From assembly GCA_025602915.1 (NCBI GenBank), contig JAHLJZ010000029.1, positions 1-64,000 on the forward strand: a stretch of DNA of 64,000 bases, read 5' to 3'. Source of the stretch: Paraphysoderma sedebokerense. Its lineage: Eukaryota > Blastocladiomycota > Physodermatomycetes > Physodermatales > Physodermataceae. Positions within the stretch are counted from its first letter, which is position 1. Every line of letters starts with the position of its first letter. The position numbers were made by a program, and so were the translations under genes. The notes below the pieces were generated by a model, which did no database searches, was not told where the DNA came from, and saw nothing but the letters and a program-made list of their open reading frames with translations. Shown here in pieces: positions 40,712-52,209 of this stretch.

Positions 40712-41653
40712 GTTTTTATCTTTAAGGTATTGTATTATATGAGTATCGGTCGAGGTCGAAGTAACGCTGACGGCAGATTGGCGGATTTGGAGTTTCAGCT
40801 CTTAGGACATCAACGAGCTAATCCATTGATCAATTATCAACAGTCAATGACTCCGCACATTTAAGTATTGTACATTCTCTAGCGAAAAGAGATTAAAAGA
40901 GCGAACGGGATTTAACTTATTTTTTACACAACCTGGATTTTGAACAGCTATAAACTAGTCTACACTGAGGGCTGTCTGGTCAAATACAGTCCATATCTTT
41001 CTTCTACCGTTAAATTAAATTTAACTTCACTCATCAAAACCACTCACTTGTATTCAAAGTTGGACGGCAATTTTAAAGCCCATTTAAAAGCTAGGCCAGA
41101 TATCTCCTGAATTATTCAAAGTGCATCGACATTAAGTTTGGAAGCTGAAATATTACCGTTTCAACAGTTGATCAAGTTGATGCGGATTTACAATAGCTGG
41201 ATATACTTGATTTGAATCCAACAGTTACATTACAATCGAACCTATAGATTTACAAGACAATGATTTCAGCTTTTGACGTTAACTATATTTTAATATGCAA
41301 TGTGATACAACACTGAATTGTTTAAACAATTAAAACTTCCGTAGGTGGTGCTGAAGTAATTAGAGGGATTCAAATAATCAGTTTTAGATTCGTAACGCCA
41401 TTAAACAAGGGTGATTCTCTCCTTTTTCTGTGTAGAGTCGAATTGAAATAGAGTTCCAACAGATCAAGATTTCATAAGGAGAGGACAAAATCGATACCTC
41501 TCAACGCCAGTTTTCTCGAAACTTGGTTACAGGGGCATTGACTACCCGCATTTCGTGTTTCATGCTAAAACTGGAGCTCAGTGATATATGTGCAGCTGCA
41601 GCACAATCATTCTATTTGGACGCAGATAACTCAACACATCGTCCGCCGTAATT
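40712..41653. other. Divergent intergenic region
   Basis: AT-rich upstream region of the hypothetical gene (minus) and of family B copy 1 (plus). No gene or element is recognised. Confidence 0.4.
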
Positions 41654-43410
41654 ATGCGTACCATTAATATCACTTTGATGTCATGTCTCATATTATGGGT
41701 CCTGGGGCCTACGCTGACTTCGGCATCTATCTTCGAGACACCCGTCCAAATCGATGTGACGGATGCGACCGATGCACCACAAACGAAGAAGCAGTCAGCA
41801 TGGTGGAAACAGCTTTTGGAAGTGTCATCGAGTCCTTCCTCTTCATCATCTTCAACAGAGGAAGCGTGCGTGCCCGATCTTGCTTGCCAAACGAAAAATA
41901 AAGCCATCACAAGGGCTACAATGAATCCAGTCCACTGGAGTTTGAATAAACCTGTAGAATTTTCTTTCACAACCGCGAACGATATCCAACCAGAATCCAA
42001 AATCAACTTGGCAGTCCATCAAGTTCTTCCCCGCGAAGAATTTCAGGATATTCCCAAACATGTATTCAAAGCATTTATTTTTCGAGATTACGTTATTGAA
42101 GCCAAGAAAAATTATCGTGTCACTTTTGTCCCCCCGTACATGTGGTCGAGTGGAAACTATGCAGTGACATTAACCTTTACAAACACAAAATCAGAGGTTC
42201 GTATACATCTACATATTATAAAAATAAAATCAATACTAATCTCAATTTGATTGAAATCTTCACAACAGCAAAATAGTTTTGAGGACTCCCTGGTAGTTCA
42301 GCTCGGGGCCAAAGCAGATGTCAGTTTTGATCGATCAGTTAAGCCCATGAAACTCTCCGAAGAAACAGACCGAGCTGAAGGTGCAAACGAAATATTCGAT
42401 CTTGGAATAGATAATTTTCAAAACATTTTTGGATCCCTAAATTCGGCTAGAGATGTCTGTAATTTCTGCACGTCGTCCTCGGGAGTTAGGAAGAGATGTA
42501 CTAGTTTGCTGGAGACCGAATTCAAAGTGATCGAACAGACACCCGGAAATGAAAGCGGCAGTGAAAGCGGCAGCGACAGTGAGAGCGACAGTGAGAGCGA
42601 CAATGGCAGTGACAGTGGCAGCGACAGTGGCAGCGACAGTGGAAATGAAACCGACGGTCAAAATGAAAGTGACGGTGAAAATCAAATTGTAACTCACGAT
42701 GAGCCCCACACCGAAACTCCTGATGTGTCATCAGACAAAGGCGATCAGCCAATCCAGAAGAATGGTCCTCGAAATCCCAACTTGCCTCCTCGTTTACGGG
42801 AAATATGTTCACTTGGTCAGTTGGAAAGCGATCTTCAGCAGTTAGAACTAAAATATGTGGGTCTACAAGCAATATCTGGGCCGGAATCACCGTCAAATTC
42901 TTGGACTTATCTCACCACAAAACTTCGAAAATCAGATCCATCCATTGCAAACTATCAAATCTGGCAAAGTTCGAACTTACCTATACTTTTAACCCGGCAC
43001 TTTCGAAGACGCTTAAGAACTGCCGGCGATGCAATGGACAAGTTCTTTTATGATATGAACATAAAAGAATCCGTAGCGTACGAGAGGTCAAAGACTTTGT
43101 CCGAAATTCGAACCGCTACACAACAAGCGCTACAGCTACCGACACAGACAGAATTTAAGAAAAAATTAATACGGAAATTAATTACCGCTGACGATTTGCA
43201 AAAATCTATTTTGGCCTTTTTGAATCCTGCAAGGTGCGTTCATCTTGATTACTCGAATATTTTCTTCATAGTTACTTATAATAATGTATCCATTGAACAC
43301 TATTTTTTAGGGCGCTACAAATTATGATTCGGCATAAAAAGACAATCCCTGTAGATGTAGAATCGTATAAGGAGTTAGCCAGAGCACTTCGTTGGGCGTG
43401 GGACATGTAA
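41654..43410 (+). CDS. Secreted family B, copy 1 (B1), with Ser-Asp repeat
   Basis: Three exons, 41654-42196, 42269-43233, 43311-43410, 535 aa; intron positions and phases (0, 2) match B2 and B3, and the last exon is 100 nt in all three. Signal peptide at residues 1-24. Exon 1 encodes a probable beta-sandwich unit: two early cysteines (CVPDLACQT), NPVHWSLNKPVEFSF, LAVHQVLPREE, PKHVFKAFIFRD and FVPPYMWSSGNY. Exon 2 has NSFEDSLVVQLGAKADVSF, then DVCNFC plus a third Cys, then an insert of about 70 residues dominated by Ser-Asp, Ser-Glu and Gly repeats, then LREICSLGQLESDL and a helical part. The end is LARALRWAWDM. No known family is recognised. Copies B2 and B3 lack the insert. Confidence 0.8.
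42540..42690 (+). repeat. Short tandem repeat coding for Ser/Asp/Glu/Gly run
   Basis: A degenerate 6-base unit related to GGCAGY-GACAGY is repeated about twenty times inside B1, giving a highly acidic, flexible segment. The reverse frames through it are open too, but only as repeat artefacts. Confidence 0.85.
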
Positions 43411-44492
43411 TGATGAAGCATGTTTGTTTTAGCATTAAAAAACTAAAATAAAGAATATTTATAAATCGTATAGCAAAAATATGCCACGTTGAATTATCGA
43501 TCGAAACTCCACTCAGCAGTTAACACAAACGCACGAGGTATTTCTGATATTATAACACTATTTCACGAGGATCAGCTGCGAGTCTGCATTCAAAATAATC
43601 TAGAAGGGAACTTTCATCCATTTTATTTACTAGAATTAAACATTATATAATTTAAAACTGAATATAATTTATCACGGGCTCATGATATGATAGATGGATA
43701 AACTGGACCGATTTCGATGAGCCAAGCATTCCAAGAGGAAGTTATAGATTAACGATTCATCAAACCTCTTTCGAAATATCATGTGAGCATTAATTTGTGA
43801 GCAATTGGGTTGAAGCATCAATCTTGTAATTCCTAACTCAAGTATAGTGTATATCCACACACTGTTACTCGGAAGAAATGCAGGACGAGTGTTGCAAACG
43901 AACCGGATATGAGAAGCGCAGAAATTTCACGAAAGGGGGATTATTTGTTGCCTAACTATTTTATTAATTCATATTTGTACCAAGCGTTTCTTATACAGTG
44001 AATATATGAATATGGTATCAATCAATCAAATTAATTAAACAATGATGACGAAAGCTTTCTTGTTCGTTGCAGATTGTATAATGATGGAAAAATCATGTGG
44101 ACGATTTTATATATTGTTAATTGAAGTGTCTCAAGGTCAATCGCCCAGTGATAACAATCAAAATTACGTATGAGCACTCACATAATGTAATGGCACATCT
44201 GATCAGGTTTCCGTCATACACGCAAGAATTAATTCTTATGCTGATATATGAATTACAAAAAAGTCAAAATAAATAAAACTACTGAATATACTGACAAACA
44301 ATGCATTCTAGTTGCTGCCTACTTCCCACAGTAGAGGAAGCATTGACTCCCACCAGACTTTGAAATTCCCGAGTACTGCAACATCTAGTTTCCTACATTC
44401 TCCAGCCTTGCAAACTATGAGAGATCATTATAGCAGAAAATCAGTTTATAACAATGGCGAACAGGTCCATGGGAAACAGCTGGAAAGTCTGA
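43411..44492. other. Convergent intergenic region B1/Pho89-2
   Basis: AT-rich, about 1.1 kb; no gene is supported. Confidence 0.4.
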
Positions 44493-46745
44493 TTATGCTT
44501 TGTGAGGAGAGTAAATGATAATAGCAAAAATTGCACCAGCTACGCTACCAGCCATAGGCAGGGTCACGATCCTATTTGCGAATAATGCAAGACAAACAAA
44601 ATGTCAAACCATGTCAAATTTATGTTGAAACTCGATTAACCCATGCTGAATTCATCATCGAGATAGAGTAACTAACTCATAAAAATACATACCAAGAAAA
44701 GAAGGCGGTACCCAACATCTTCCAGTTGATAGCCTTGACACTACCATTGCAGAGACCTACTCCCGCAGTTGCGCCAACTAATTAAAGTAAAATTAGACAT
44801 AATAGAAAGAGAAACACATGTAGCTAGCGAAACAATCTTAATGATTGCGCATTTATTAGATAAAAACGGAAGGTTACCTAAACAATGAGTAGTGGATACT
44901 GGTAGTCCAATTTTGGAAGCTGTCAGAACAGTAAGAGAGGTCCCAAGTTCCATGGAAAATCCTCGAGATGGTGATTGATAAGTTATGTGGTTTCTATATT
45001 GTAAGTTAGTCACAATATTCGCTATATTAAGTACTCTGACTACCTTGGATGAAACAGATCGACACTTACCCTAGTCGTCTCATAACGTGATATCCGTATG
45101 TTACTAATCCAATATCAATAGCGATTCCACCAAAGGCCAAAATCCAAAGAGGTACCGGGACTTTGTTGGCCGATTCAGGCCAATCTCCATTCGTGTAAAT
45201 ATACCAGATGGTACTCAGTGGACCAACGGCATTGGCAACATCATTAGAACCATGAGCGAAAGAAGCAGCACAAGCAGTTAAAACTTGTAAGAATGAGTAA
45301 AGTTCCTCGGTTTTTGAATCAAATCGAACTGCAGCGTTATGAATGTCTGACATTTCTTCCTTTTTATAATCCACAATTTCAGCTTCTAAGCCCTTTGTTA
45401 ATTTCTTCTTCAATCTTGCAAAGAGAGATTTTGGCTCTGGGGTTTCTTCACGGAAAGAACAGGACGATTGAGCCAATTTCTTTTCGAGATCAACTTCATC
45501 TTCGTCGAGCCCGAGAGATGCGGATCGCTTTGGAGGTCTTGTTGGAACCCAATGGATCCACATGACATGATAAAAGCGGAGGTCTTCTTCATTTTCGATT
45601 ATACGAGCAATCCATGGAATATAGAAGAATCGAGCCCATAACGCTACGGCAGTTGAAATTCCGCTGCAAGAGTAATGATGAGGTTACAGGAATGAATGAA
45701 CGGATGATGAGAAATCTCAAGTCATGATAACGTACAGTGAGATGAGTGCAATCAAGCCATAATCTGGCTTTGCTCCCTTCCCTAATCCACTTTCGAATGT
45801 AACATAAAATACATTGATCGCGACAGCAACGAAAAAATAGATCGGGGTAGCCACTTTGGCTCTTTGGTAGGAATTTTCGGCGGTAAGAACAAATTTTTTG
45901 GAAAATAGAAAAATGCCAGACGCTACAAATCCTGACACCACCGGTGAAAGGAGCCAAGACGAAGCGATAAAAGCGATCCCTTTTTCCGTATATCCCCATT
46001 TCAGCGACGGGGCACCGAACGCGACGAGGACAGTGCCACAAATCGCTCCGACTAACATGGAGGTGGACGTGTCAGAGAAGTGTTTTTCTGAAACATACTT
46101 GGTTGTTAAAACGAAATTGACAGTTACCAATGGAGTGGGTAGTGGAAACAGGCCATCCCTTTGAAGACGCAAAAATAACCCAAGTTGATGATCCAATCAA
46201 AGAGCAGACCATAGCGAGCAATAGTACTATTAAGACGAATCGGAAACAAAATAAGAGTAAGTGTTAATTCTCAAATTTTTGTGTTGAAATGAAGACTTGT
46301 GCATTGCAACCACAGTCAGACTAAGAATTATCTGCACATCTTGTACATACATTCTGGCTGATTTGCAAAAACATTTGCATTCACAATTCCTCTTACGGCT
46401 TCAGAAGTTCCTCGACCCATTAAAAATGCACCGAAAAATTCGGTGAAGACAGCAATGAAACATGCTTGCTTCAGCGTTAGTGACCGGGAAGCGACCGAGG
46501 TAGCAAAGCTGTTGCTAACGTCGTTCTGCCAAATGTTCATTAATAAATCTATACTGATAACAATTCATAACACTTGGAGTAGACACTTACTGCACCGATA
46601 CCAAAGGCATCAGCGAAGGCCCTATGAATTGATGAAGACCAGTTAGAATAACAAATATACATGATGAGATATAATTTTCCTTCTCCCTTCCTACATACAC
46701 GATGAACCCCACAATGACGAGCCAAAGATAGTCGTATGGTTGCAT
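44493..46745 (-). CDS. PHO89: Na+/phosphate symporter, PiT family, copy 2 (Pho89-like)
   Basis: Second, independently intact Pho89-type transporter, opposite in strand to copy 1. Seven or more exons are inferred from alignment to copy 1: start at 46745 (MQPYDYLWLVIVGFIV), then FGIGANDV-SNSFATSVASRS, LLAMVCSLIGSSTW, VGAICGTVLVAFGAPSLKWG, the hydrophilic loop ending at EEMSDIHNAAVRFDS, ASFAHGSNDVANAVGPLS, GLPVSTTHC and the end YSPHKA. It has Ser where copy 1 has Ala in the first GANDVAN motif; the second motif is unchanged. It carries introns that copy 1 lacks (for example after THSI and in the second half). Codon use is AT-rich compared with copy 1. Transport of phosphate is expected; regulation may differ, as the GGTGAAC boxes were not seen upstream. 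Confidence 0.9.
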
Positions 46746-47150
46746 TTGATTTTCCCTAACGAAATGGAGTGTGTAGTAGAGGAAAAAAAAATTATCCTTC
46801 ACGGATAGAGCAGATCCGGGTTTTTGTAAACTTCCGACACCACGACACGGGCGTTTCGGAACGAGTAGGGACGATTATGCAATGAAACATAACCATCCAA
46901 AAAAAATTTTAGCGCGGAGTAGGCGCCAAGGCAATGTTATTAAATAGGTCAACCAGACGACTCTTGAATCCAGGATGTATTGTTCGCATTGATTTAATTC
47001 ACATCATGACTTGCTATCTGAACCATACCGTGATAATTACATGATTAACCTAATTTATCACACCATGACACACGCTTTAGACATGACGACACCAGTCGTT
47101 TAGATCATTATAACTGGGATATTCTACGATCACTTCTTACCCTATCTTGA
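46746..47150. other. Intergenic region Tim50/Pho89-2
   Basis: Both neighbours are on the minus strand. No gene or site is recognised. Confidence 0.35.
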
Positions 47151-48509
47151 TTAGGCAAATCCAGCACCAGCGTGCTGAGGAGGTTGAGGCAACCCCTCGG
47201 TCATTAGTTTCCACAACGTGTACTTCTTATTCTTAAACTGGGCCATCATTTGCTCTTGCTCCTCTAACATTGCTTTCTGCTGCTGCTCAATATCCGCTTT
47301 ATGGTTCTCTAACTGTGCCATGAAATCCTCCTGCATCATCTTGCTCTGTTGGATTACGTCAAGATTCGGGGGTCCGCTAGCAGCGGGTGTGCTGGTACGA
47401 CCGAATAAGCTCGAGAGACTAAAGCCGGATGATTGATTTTTTGGGGCCGCGGCCAATTGAGCTTCATATTCTTCCTGCATTTTCTGCACATATCGTTTCT
47501 GATTTTCGGCAAACCGAGTAGGAATATCGTAGCCTGTATATGTCGCTAAGACGGGTCGGACATCCGAAATTCCCGAAACTGCCAATGTCTGCAAAAATGG
47601 AATAAAATCGAGTAACTTCGTGTCGTTCATGTCGCCTGCCCATTTCTCAAGTTTGATTGCATTTTCTGGTTGCTGACTGAAAGCATCTTCATCAATATCC
47701 ATGATAATGACCTTGGATAGATCCCTATTTAAGTACGACAGGTCTTTGACTGTTTTCCCATTGATCCATCTGGTGTGCTCCCTCCCTAATCGATACGATG
47801 TTGCCTGCAGTCTATCCAATTGATCGATGACTGGTAATGCGGCCTGACATGACGAAGAAGCGAAAATGACGATTTCGTAAAACTGCGACATATAAGCCAA
47901 AAACTTCTCCACCCCTGGTCGTTTTACGATTCTAAATCCATGCTGTGGGTCCCATTTGGTATGAACTAGCGTATCATCTAAACTTATAACAAGGGTATAT
48001 GGACGCTGATATTCTTCGGGCAACGGGTCATGAAGCAGTTTCTTGATCGGCGGTTCCGAGAAAAAAGAAAATAGGTTTGAAAGACGATAGAGAGCTCGCG
48101 CAGAATATTGCGATACTGCACCATCTCCAGCAGAAGAGGTAATTGATTTTGGTACATCTGATCCAGGTCGACCGAGGTAATATGCGGATCCAATAGAAGC
48201 GGCCGAGAATATTGACAAGAAGATTGCAAGTGAATTGGAGCTTGACCCTTCAGACTTTGGATTCGGGGGAGGCGATTCTTTCGGAATGCGTGCAAGGTGC
48301 TCTGCTGCTAATCCTTCGGCTATGTTAGCCTTTGAAGACTGCTTTGCGGCCGTCGAAGTCGCCTTAGCATCCGAATTAACTGAGCCTTGCTGCTGCCGTA
48401 AAAACGAAGAAAGCGAGAATGGGCGAGATGATGGCGAGCACCTTAAGCGGCAGGTTGAACTTGAATTCAATCGCCTCAAAGCGGATGATAAAAGAGTCTT
48501 GGAAGCCAT
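47151..48509 (-). CDS. TIM50: Mitochondrial import inner membrane translocase subunit Tim50
   Basis: Receptor subunit of the TIM23 translocase; binds presequences in the intermembrane space. One uninterrupted exon, 452 aa. Start MASKTLLSSALRRLNSSS gives a basic, Ser-rich presequence; an upstream in-frame Met at 48548 would add 13 residues ahead of it. One span (LAIFLSIFSAASIGSAYYLG) is followed by the FCP1-like domain: YTLVISLDDTLVHTKWD, FRIVKRPGVEKFLAYMSQFY, EIVIFASS, DLSYLNRDLSKVIIMDID, PENAIKLEKWAGD, DFIPFLQTLA. The C-terminus has a coiled coil rich in Gln and Met (EEQEQMMAQFK). Confidence 0.95.
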   Translation of the reverse strand: MASKTLLSSALRRLNSSSTCRLRCSPSSRPFSLSSFLRQQQGSVNSDAKATSTAAKQSSKANIAEGLAAEHLARIPKESPPPNPKSEGSSSNSLAIFLSIFSAASIGSAYYLGRPGSDVPKSITSSAGDGAVSQYSARALYRLSNLFSFFSEPPIKKLLHDPLPEEYQRPYTLVISLDDTLVHTKWDPQHGFRIVKRPGVEKFLAYMSQFYEIVIFASSSCQAALPVIDQLDRLQATSYRLGREHTRWINGKTVKDLSYLNRDLSKVIIMDIDEDAFSQQPENAIKLEKWAGDMNDTKLLDFIPFLQTLAVSGISDVRPVLATYTGYDIPTRFAENQKRYVQKMQEEYEAQLAAAPKNQSSGFSLSSLFGRTSTPAASGPPNLDVIQQSKMMQEDFMAQLENHKADIEQQQKAMLEEQEQMMAQFKNKKYTLWKLMTEGLPQPPQHAGAGFA

Positions 48510-49563
48510 AATCTTGCGATCCACGAATTCCTTTGGCGGAAACGACAAGATTGAGTCGACGGTGTTTACATCGGCTCGTTGCTTGACGATGCGTCACGTG
48601 ACGAAGTGTCATTATAATGATCAGAATAGGAATAAAGCTAGCTTTTGCACACAGGAATAATGGTCGCAGTGCTGCATCAATCAGACCAGAAAAATCTTTT
48701 CTGAATTATGCGATCATGTATTATATGCCATGTTTTAAACAATTTCAGGTCCTGCACTATCCCTCCATCTGATATTCGCAATAACTTTCTGTTATTCCTG
48801 GATAAACATTCATAGCCACAGCGCCGGGTTGAATGACAATGGACGACATTGCCAATGCTGGACTGTTGCTGGACTATATAGTCTGGGTCTGGGTATTTCA
48901 ATGTTGTACGCGTCGGTGCAATTCAGCTGTCTGCATAAGATTTATATCAGGCTGAATGACAGATCCCGCAATCCTCTCACACTGTCATCTAAATGGAGAT
49001 TCTCTATATACTATTAAAGTACCTTAAGTCATAGATATTGTTATAGCTTGTAGCTAATGTGAGTTGGCTGGATCTTAAGGAATCATATTCAAGACAACTC
49101 TGCCAATTGTCCTGCCCACAACTGTTTTGAGGACAAAGCTTTAATAACAACCATACAAATGACTGTTTGTCTATTCGCAGATTTGGTTATCCATGTATTT
49201 CGGGGTATATGGTAAAGAAGGCTATTTTCGATCGATTGTATTTGTGTCAACTAACAGGTAGAAAATTAGCGATTAGAATATATAAGTTATACATATAGTC
49301 ATGGAGGCCGTATTAAGACCGTTTGATTTATTTTCTTGTACTCTTGACAGACACAACGTTCCTTAATAAAATACACTGAATTGATTACCCATTGTGGAGA
49401 TGCATCCGCGAACCGCTGTATTCACGTGTGCATCACCATAGCAGCGAGGAGACGTGATTGTTGCCATGGCGACTGAAATGCCGGCTGGTGTTTTTTCGTT
49501 GGACACTGTTCAGCTTTTACAGTTTTGATACTTCCGATATTCATTGGAAAATAAATAGCTAAC
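48510..49563. other. Divergent intergenic region Tim50/eL18
   Basis: No gene is supported. Near Tim50 lies a perfect GTCACGTGAC palindrome; near eL18 lie TCACGTGTG (about 49423) and GTTGCCATGGCGAC (about 49461). Short frames on both strands within 48235-49017 are shadows or chance. Confidence 0.4.
48593..48602. promoter_or_regulatory. GTCACGTGAC palindrome upstream of Tim50
   Basis: Ten-base perfect palindrome around CACGTG, about 85 bases upstream of the Tim50 start codon. This is the preferred core of Cbf1/USF-type bHLH factors, which in yeasts control many mitochondrial genes. Function is inference. Confidence 0.45.
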
Positions 49564-50514
49564 ATGGTCTGTGTTGTTTCTTTGATTCCAAATTAATGAT
49601 TTGTGTTTCAGATACCTTTTAATCCCTGTTCAAGCGGTATCAATTATGAATTGACTGACATTCGATTTATTTTTTTCTTTGAAAACTATCACAGGGAATC
49701 GACTATACCAAGAAGCATCACGCCAAGAAGGGTGTCAGAGAAGAACCCAAAAGTGACAATGTCTACTTGAAATTGTTGGTCAAGGTAGGAAGAATTGACA
49801 TTTTATTAGCACGGTGGCACGAATAAAAATCAAAGTCAGGAAGTTTTGATGACCTGATCTTGCGATGGTGTAGAGTGCCGTAGACTGCTATATGAATTTT
49901 GTTGGTGAACATAGATATTGAATCTCTGTACTCTTTTCATTTCCATTTGTCCAGCTCTACCGTTTCCTTGCCCGTCGTACCGGCGCCTCCTTCAACAAAG
50001 TCGTCCTCAAGAGACTTTTTATGTCCAGAATCAACCGTCCCCCTATGTCCGTTTCCGCCATCGCTCGCTCTCTTTCCCATGCCTCAAAGGCCGATAAGAT
50101 CGCTGTTGTTGTCGGTACCGTCACTGATGATGCTAGATTACACGAAGTTCCCGCTATGAAGATCGCAGCTTTGAAATTCACCAGAACTGCCAGAGAAAGA
50201 ATCACCAAAGCTGGTGGTGAATGCATGACCTTGGATCAATTGGCATTGAAAGCCCCCACCGGTAGCAACACTGTGCTCTTGAGAGGAAAGAAGAACTCCC
50301 GTGAAGCTGTGAAACATTTTGGCCGTGCTCCTGGTGTTACCCGATCCAGCACTAAGTATGTTAAAATTTTTCGCCTAATTTCATATATATTCCAATTGCT
50401 TTTAGGTTCAAATGCTAATGTACATTTCTTTTCCTTAGGCCATACGTCCGAGCTAAAGGCAGAAAGTTCGAAAGTGCCCGTGGTAAGAGAGCTTCCCGCG
50501 GTTACAAGAACTAA
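49564..50514 (+). CDS. RPL18: Ribosomal protein eL18 (60S)
   Basis: Cytosolic large-subunit protein. Four exons: 49564-49566 (the ATG alone), 49695-49784, 49955-50355, 50439-50514; all junctions in frame. The protein reads [92 protein letters not shown], and ends [11 protein letters not shown]. Placing the first intron directly after the start codon is common in fungal ribosomal protein genes. Codon use is biased, as expected for a highly expressed gene. Confidence 0.96.
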
Positions 50515-50834
50515 GATGTTTGTATATCATAATTGGTAGAGCAGCTTATGTTCATGTGAAATGTACGAATTGTGTAATAAAGTTAGTCGAGGCCTTTAAT
50601 CATTCCGTATGCAGTGTGCTTGGTCGGACTTGCTATGCGTTCAGTATTATTCAGACTTTGGGACGCTGAGTATGCAATCATCGCATAAAATATCACTATC
50701 GTCCGTCTTGATGCTGATGTAAGTAATCCTGTGCGTTGGACGAGCGTGAACGAAGAGTTCCGAGTTCCGTTCAGTTTCCAGAAACTAAATCGTAAATCAT
50801 CACATCGTCAACATACATTGCAGTTTTATTCAAA

Positions 50835-52209
50835 ATGTCCGCACCTATGGTGCCCTCTGCAACAGAGCCGACCGGAATATACAATGTCTTTCATGCTTGC
50901 CCTGCTGTCGAAATATTACCAGAAGAGAATCGAGATCCTCAGGAACATTTCGATTTGCATCTAGACACTCTGAAAATAATCACCGAGCTCAGGAGATATC
51001 CGGCCGATAAAGTAGTCGAATTTTGCCGGTCAATGTATTATCTTGTCACTACATTTGGAGTAGGCCCACAGCGGATGTCACAGCGAGCCGTATACATTCG
51101 CCAGTTGGCCCTGTTATTGGAAAAATGGAAACATCATAGTGGAGTGGTACAAATCACTTGTCATTTAATCAGGGAAGAAATTGCAGGAAATTTGAATGCC
51201 AAAGATATAGCTCTTCAAAATGGTATATTAAGAACGATTTTGGAAATCGAAGAAAGGCTATGGAATGGAGTCGATACAACACCAAATTTTGATATCAGAC
51301 CTCGTTTCACATCCTCGTCCTCGTCATCATCATCAGGATCACATTCAATTATGATCCCGGAGCATCAACGGAAAGGAAAGGAAAGCGTAAAGGCAGCCAA
51401 AATTATCGATTTCTTTCTGGGATATCCGCTTATAGTCATATTGAACAGTTTCACGAACTCGCCGATTACGTCGGGCTGGGTGAATACGAAATCGATGTTG
51501 GAGATAGGAATGAAATGGATAAATGTGACATTGACAAAGGAATCCATTGATGTAATGGGTGAAGTAGAGCATGAATTATTTTTGGGCCATTTGTTACAGT
51601 TCTTTTGGAGTACGTTGTCATATATTTGTCCTATAGTCATTTTATTCGCTGCAACTTGCTTCCTGCGAAAACTCATTTTATCTAAAATCCTTTGTAAATA
51701 TTTATTTTAATCTTTTCACGCTTTATATAGGTTGCGCTGAACGGCACGGTCATACACTACCGTATTATCGGTCAGATATCTATCATTGTTGGAGAGCAGC
51801 TTTGAAATTTTACTCCATCAACATATCAACATTTACTGAAAATCCGCCTCCACCACGGCCGACTGATCCAATATTACGTCCTTTCACTATTTTACAGCAA
51901 TCGCCTGGTTTTCTCAAAATCTTCAAATGCGCGTTCCCAGATTGTAAAGTCGTGGCCAAAGATAAATTGGAAACATTGAATGTAATGTGTCCACAATGCA
52001 TGAGGAGATGGTACTGCTCAAAAGAGTGTGCCTCAAAACATTGGAATGGTCATTCGACTGATATTGAAACGATGGGTAACAAACATCAAAACGAGTGTAT
52101 AAGTGCAGATGACATGGAGAAGTCAGAGCTAGATAGTATACAGACGGCATTGGCGTTACATGGTGAATTAGTTCAGGGATTCCCAAAGCGTGCGAAGCCT
52201 AAGAAGTGA
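50835..52209 (+). CDS. MYND-type zinc finger protein
   Basis: Two exons, 50835-51609 and 51731-52209, 417 aa. The N-terminal two thirds are helical without a signature (LDTLKIITELRRYPADKVVEF, LALLLEKWKHHSGVVQIT), with a poly-Ser run near residue 160. The C-terminal MYND finger spans about residues 325-385: CAFPDCKVV, CPQCMRRWYCSKECASKHWN, then His and a final Cys in HQNEC, so the C-C-C-C-C-C-H-C ligand set is complete. The end is basic (KRAKPKK). MYND fingers bind Pro-rich partners. A Mub1/SamB-like adaptor of the Ubr2 ubiquitin ligase would be the fungal parallel, but the N-terminal half does not prove it. Confidence 0.8.

Noticed and set aside
42437-42896. Minus-strand frames of 61-124 codons rich in His/Cys/Arg or Ser/Leu
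   Set aside because: They are reverse readings of the Ser-Asp repeat in B1.
48235-48660. 141-codon plus-strand frame opposite Tim50
   Set aside because: It is antisense to the Tim50 presequence region and shows no own similarity.
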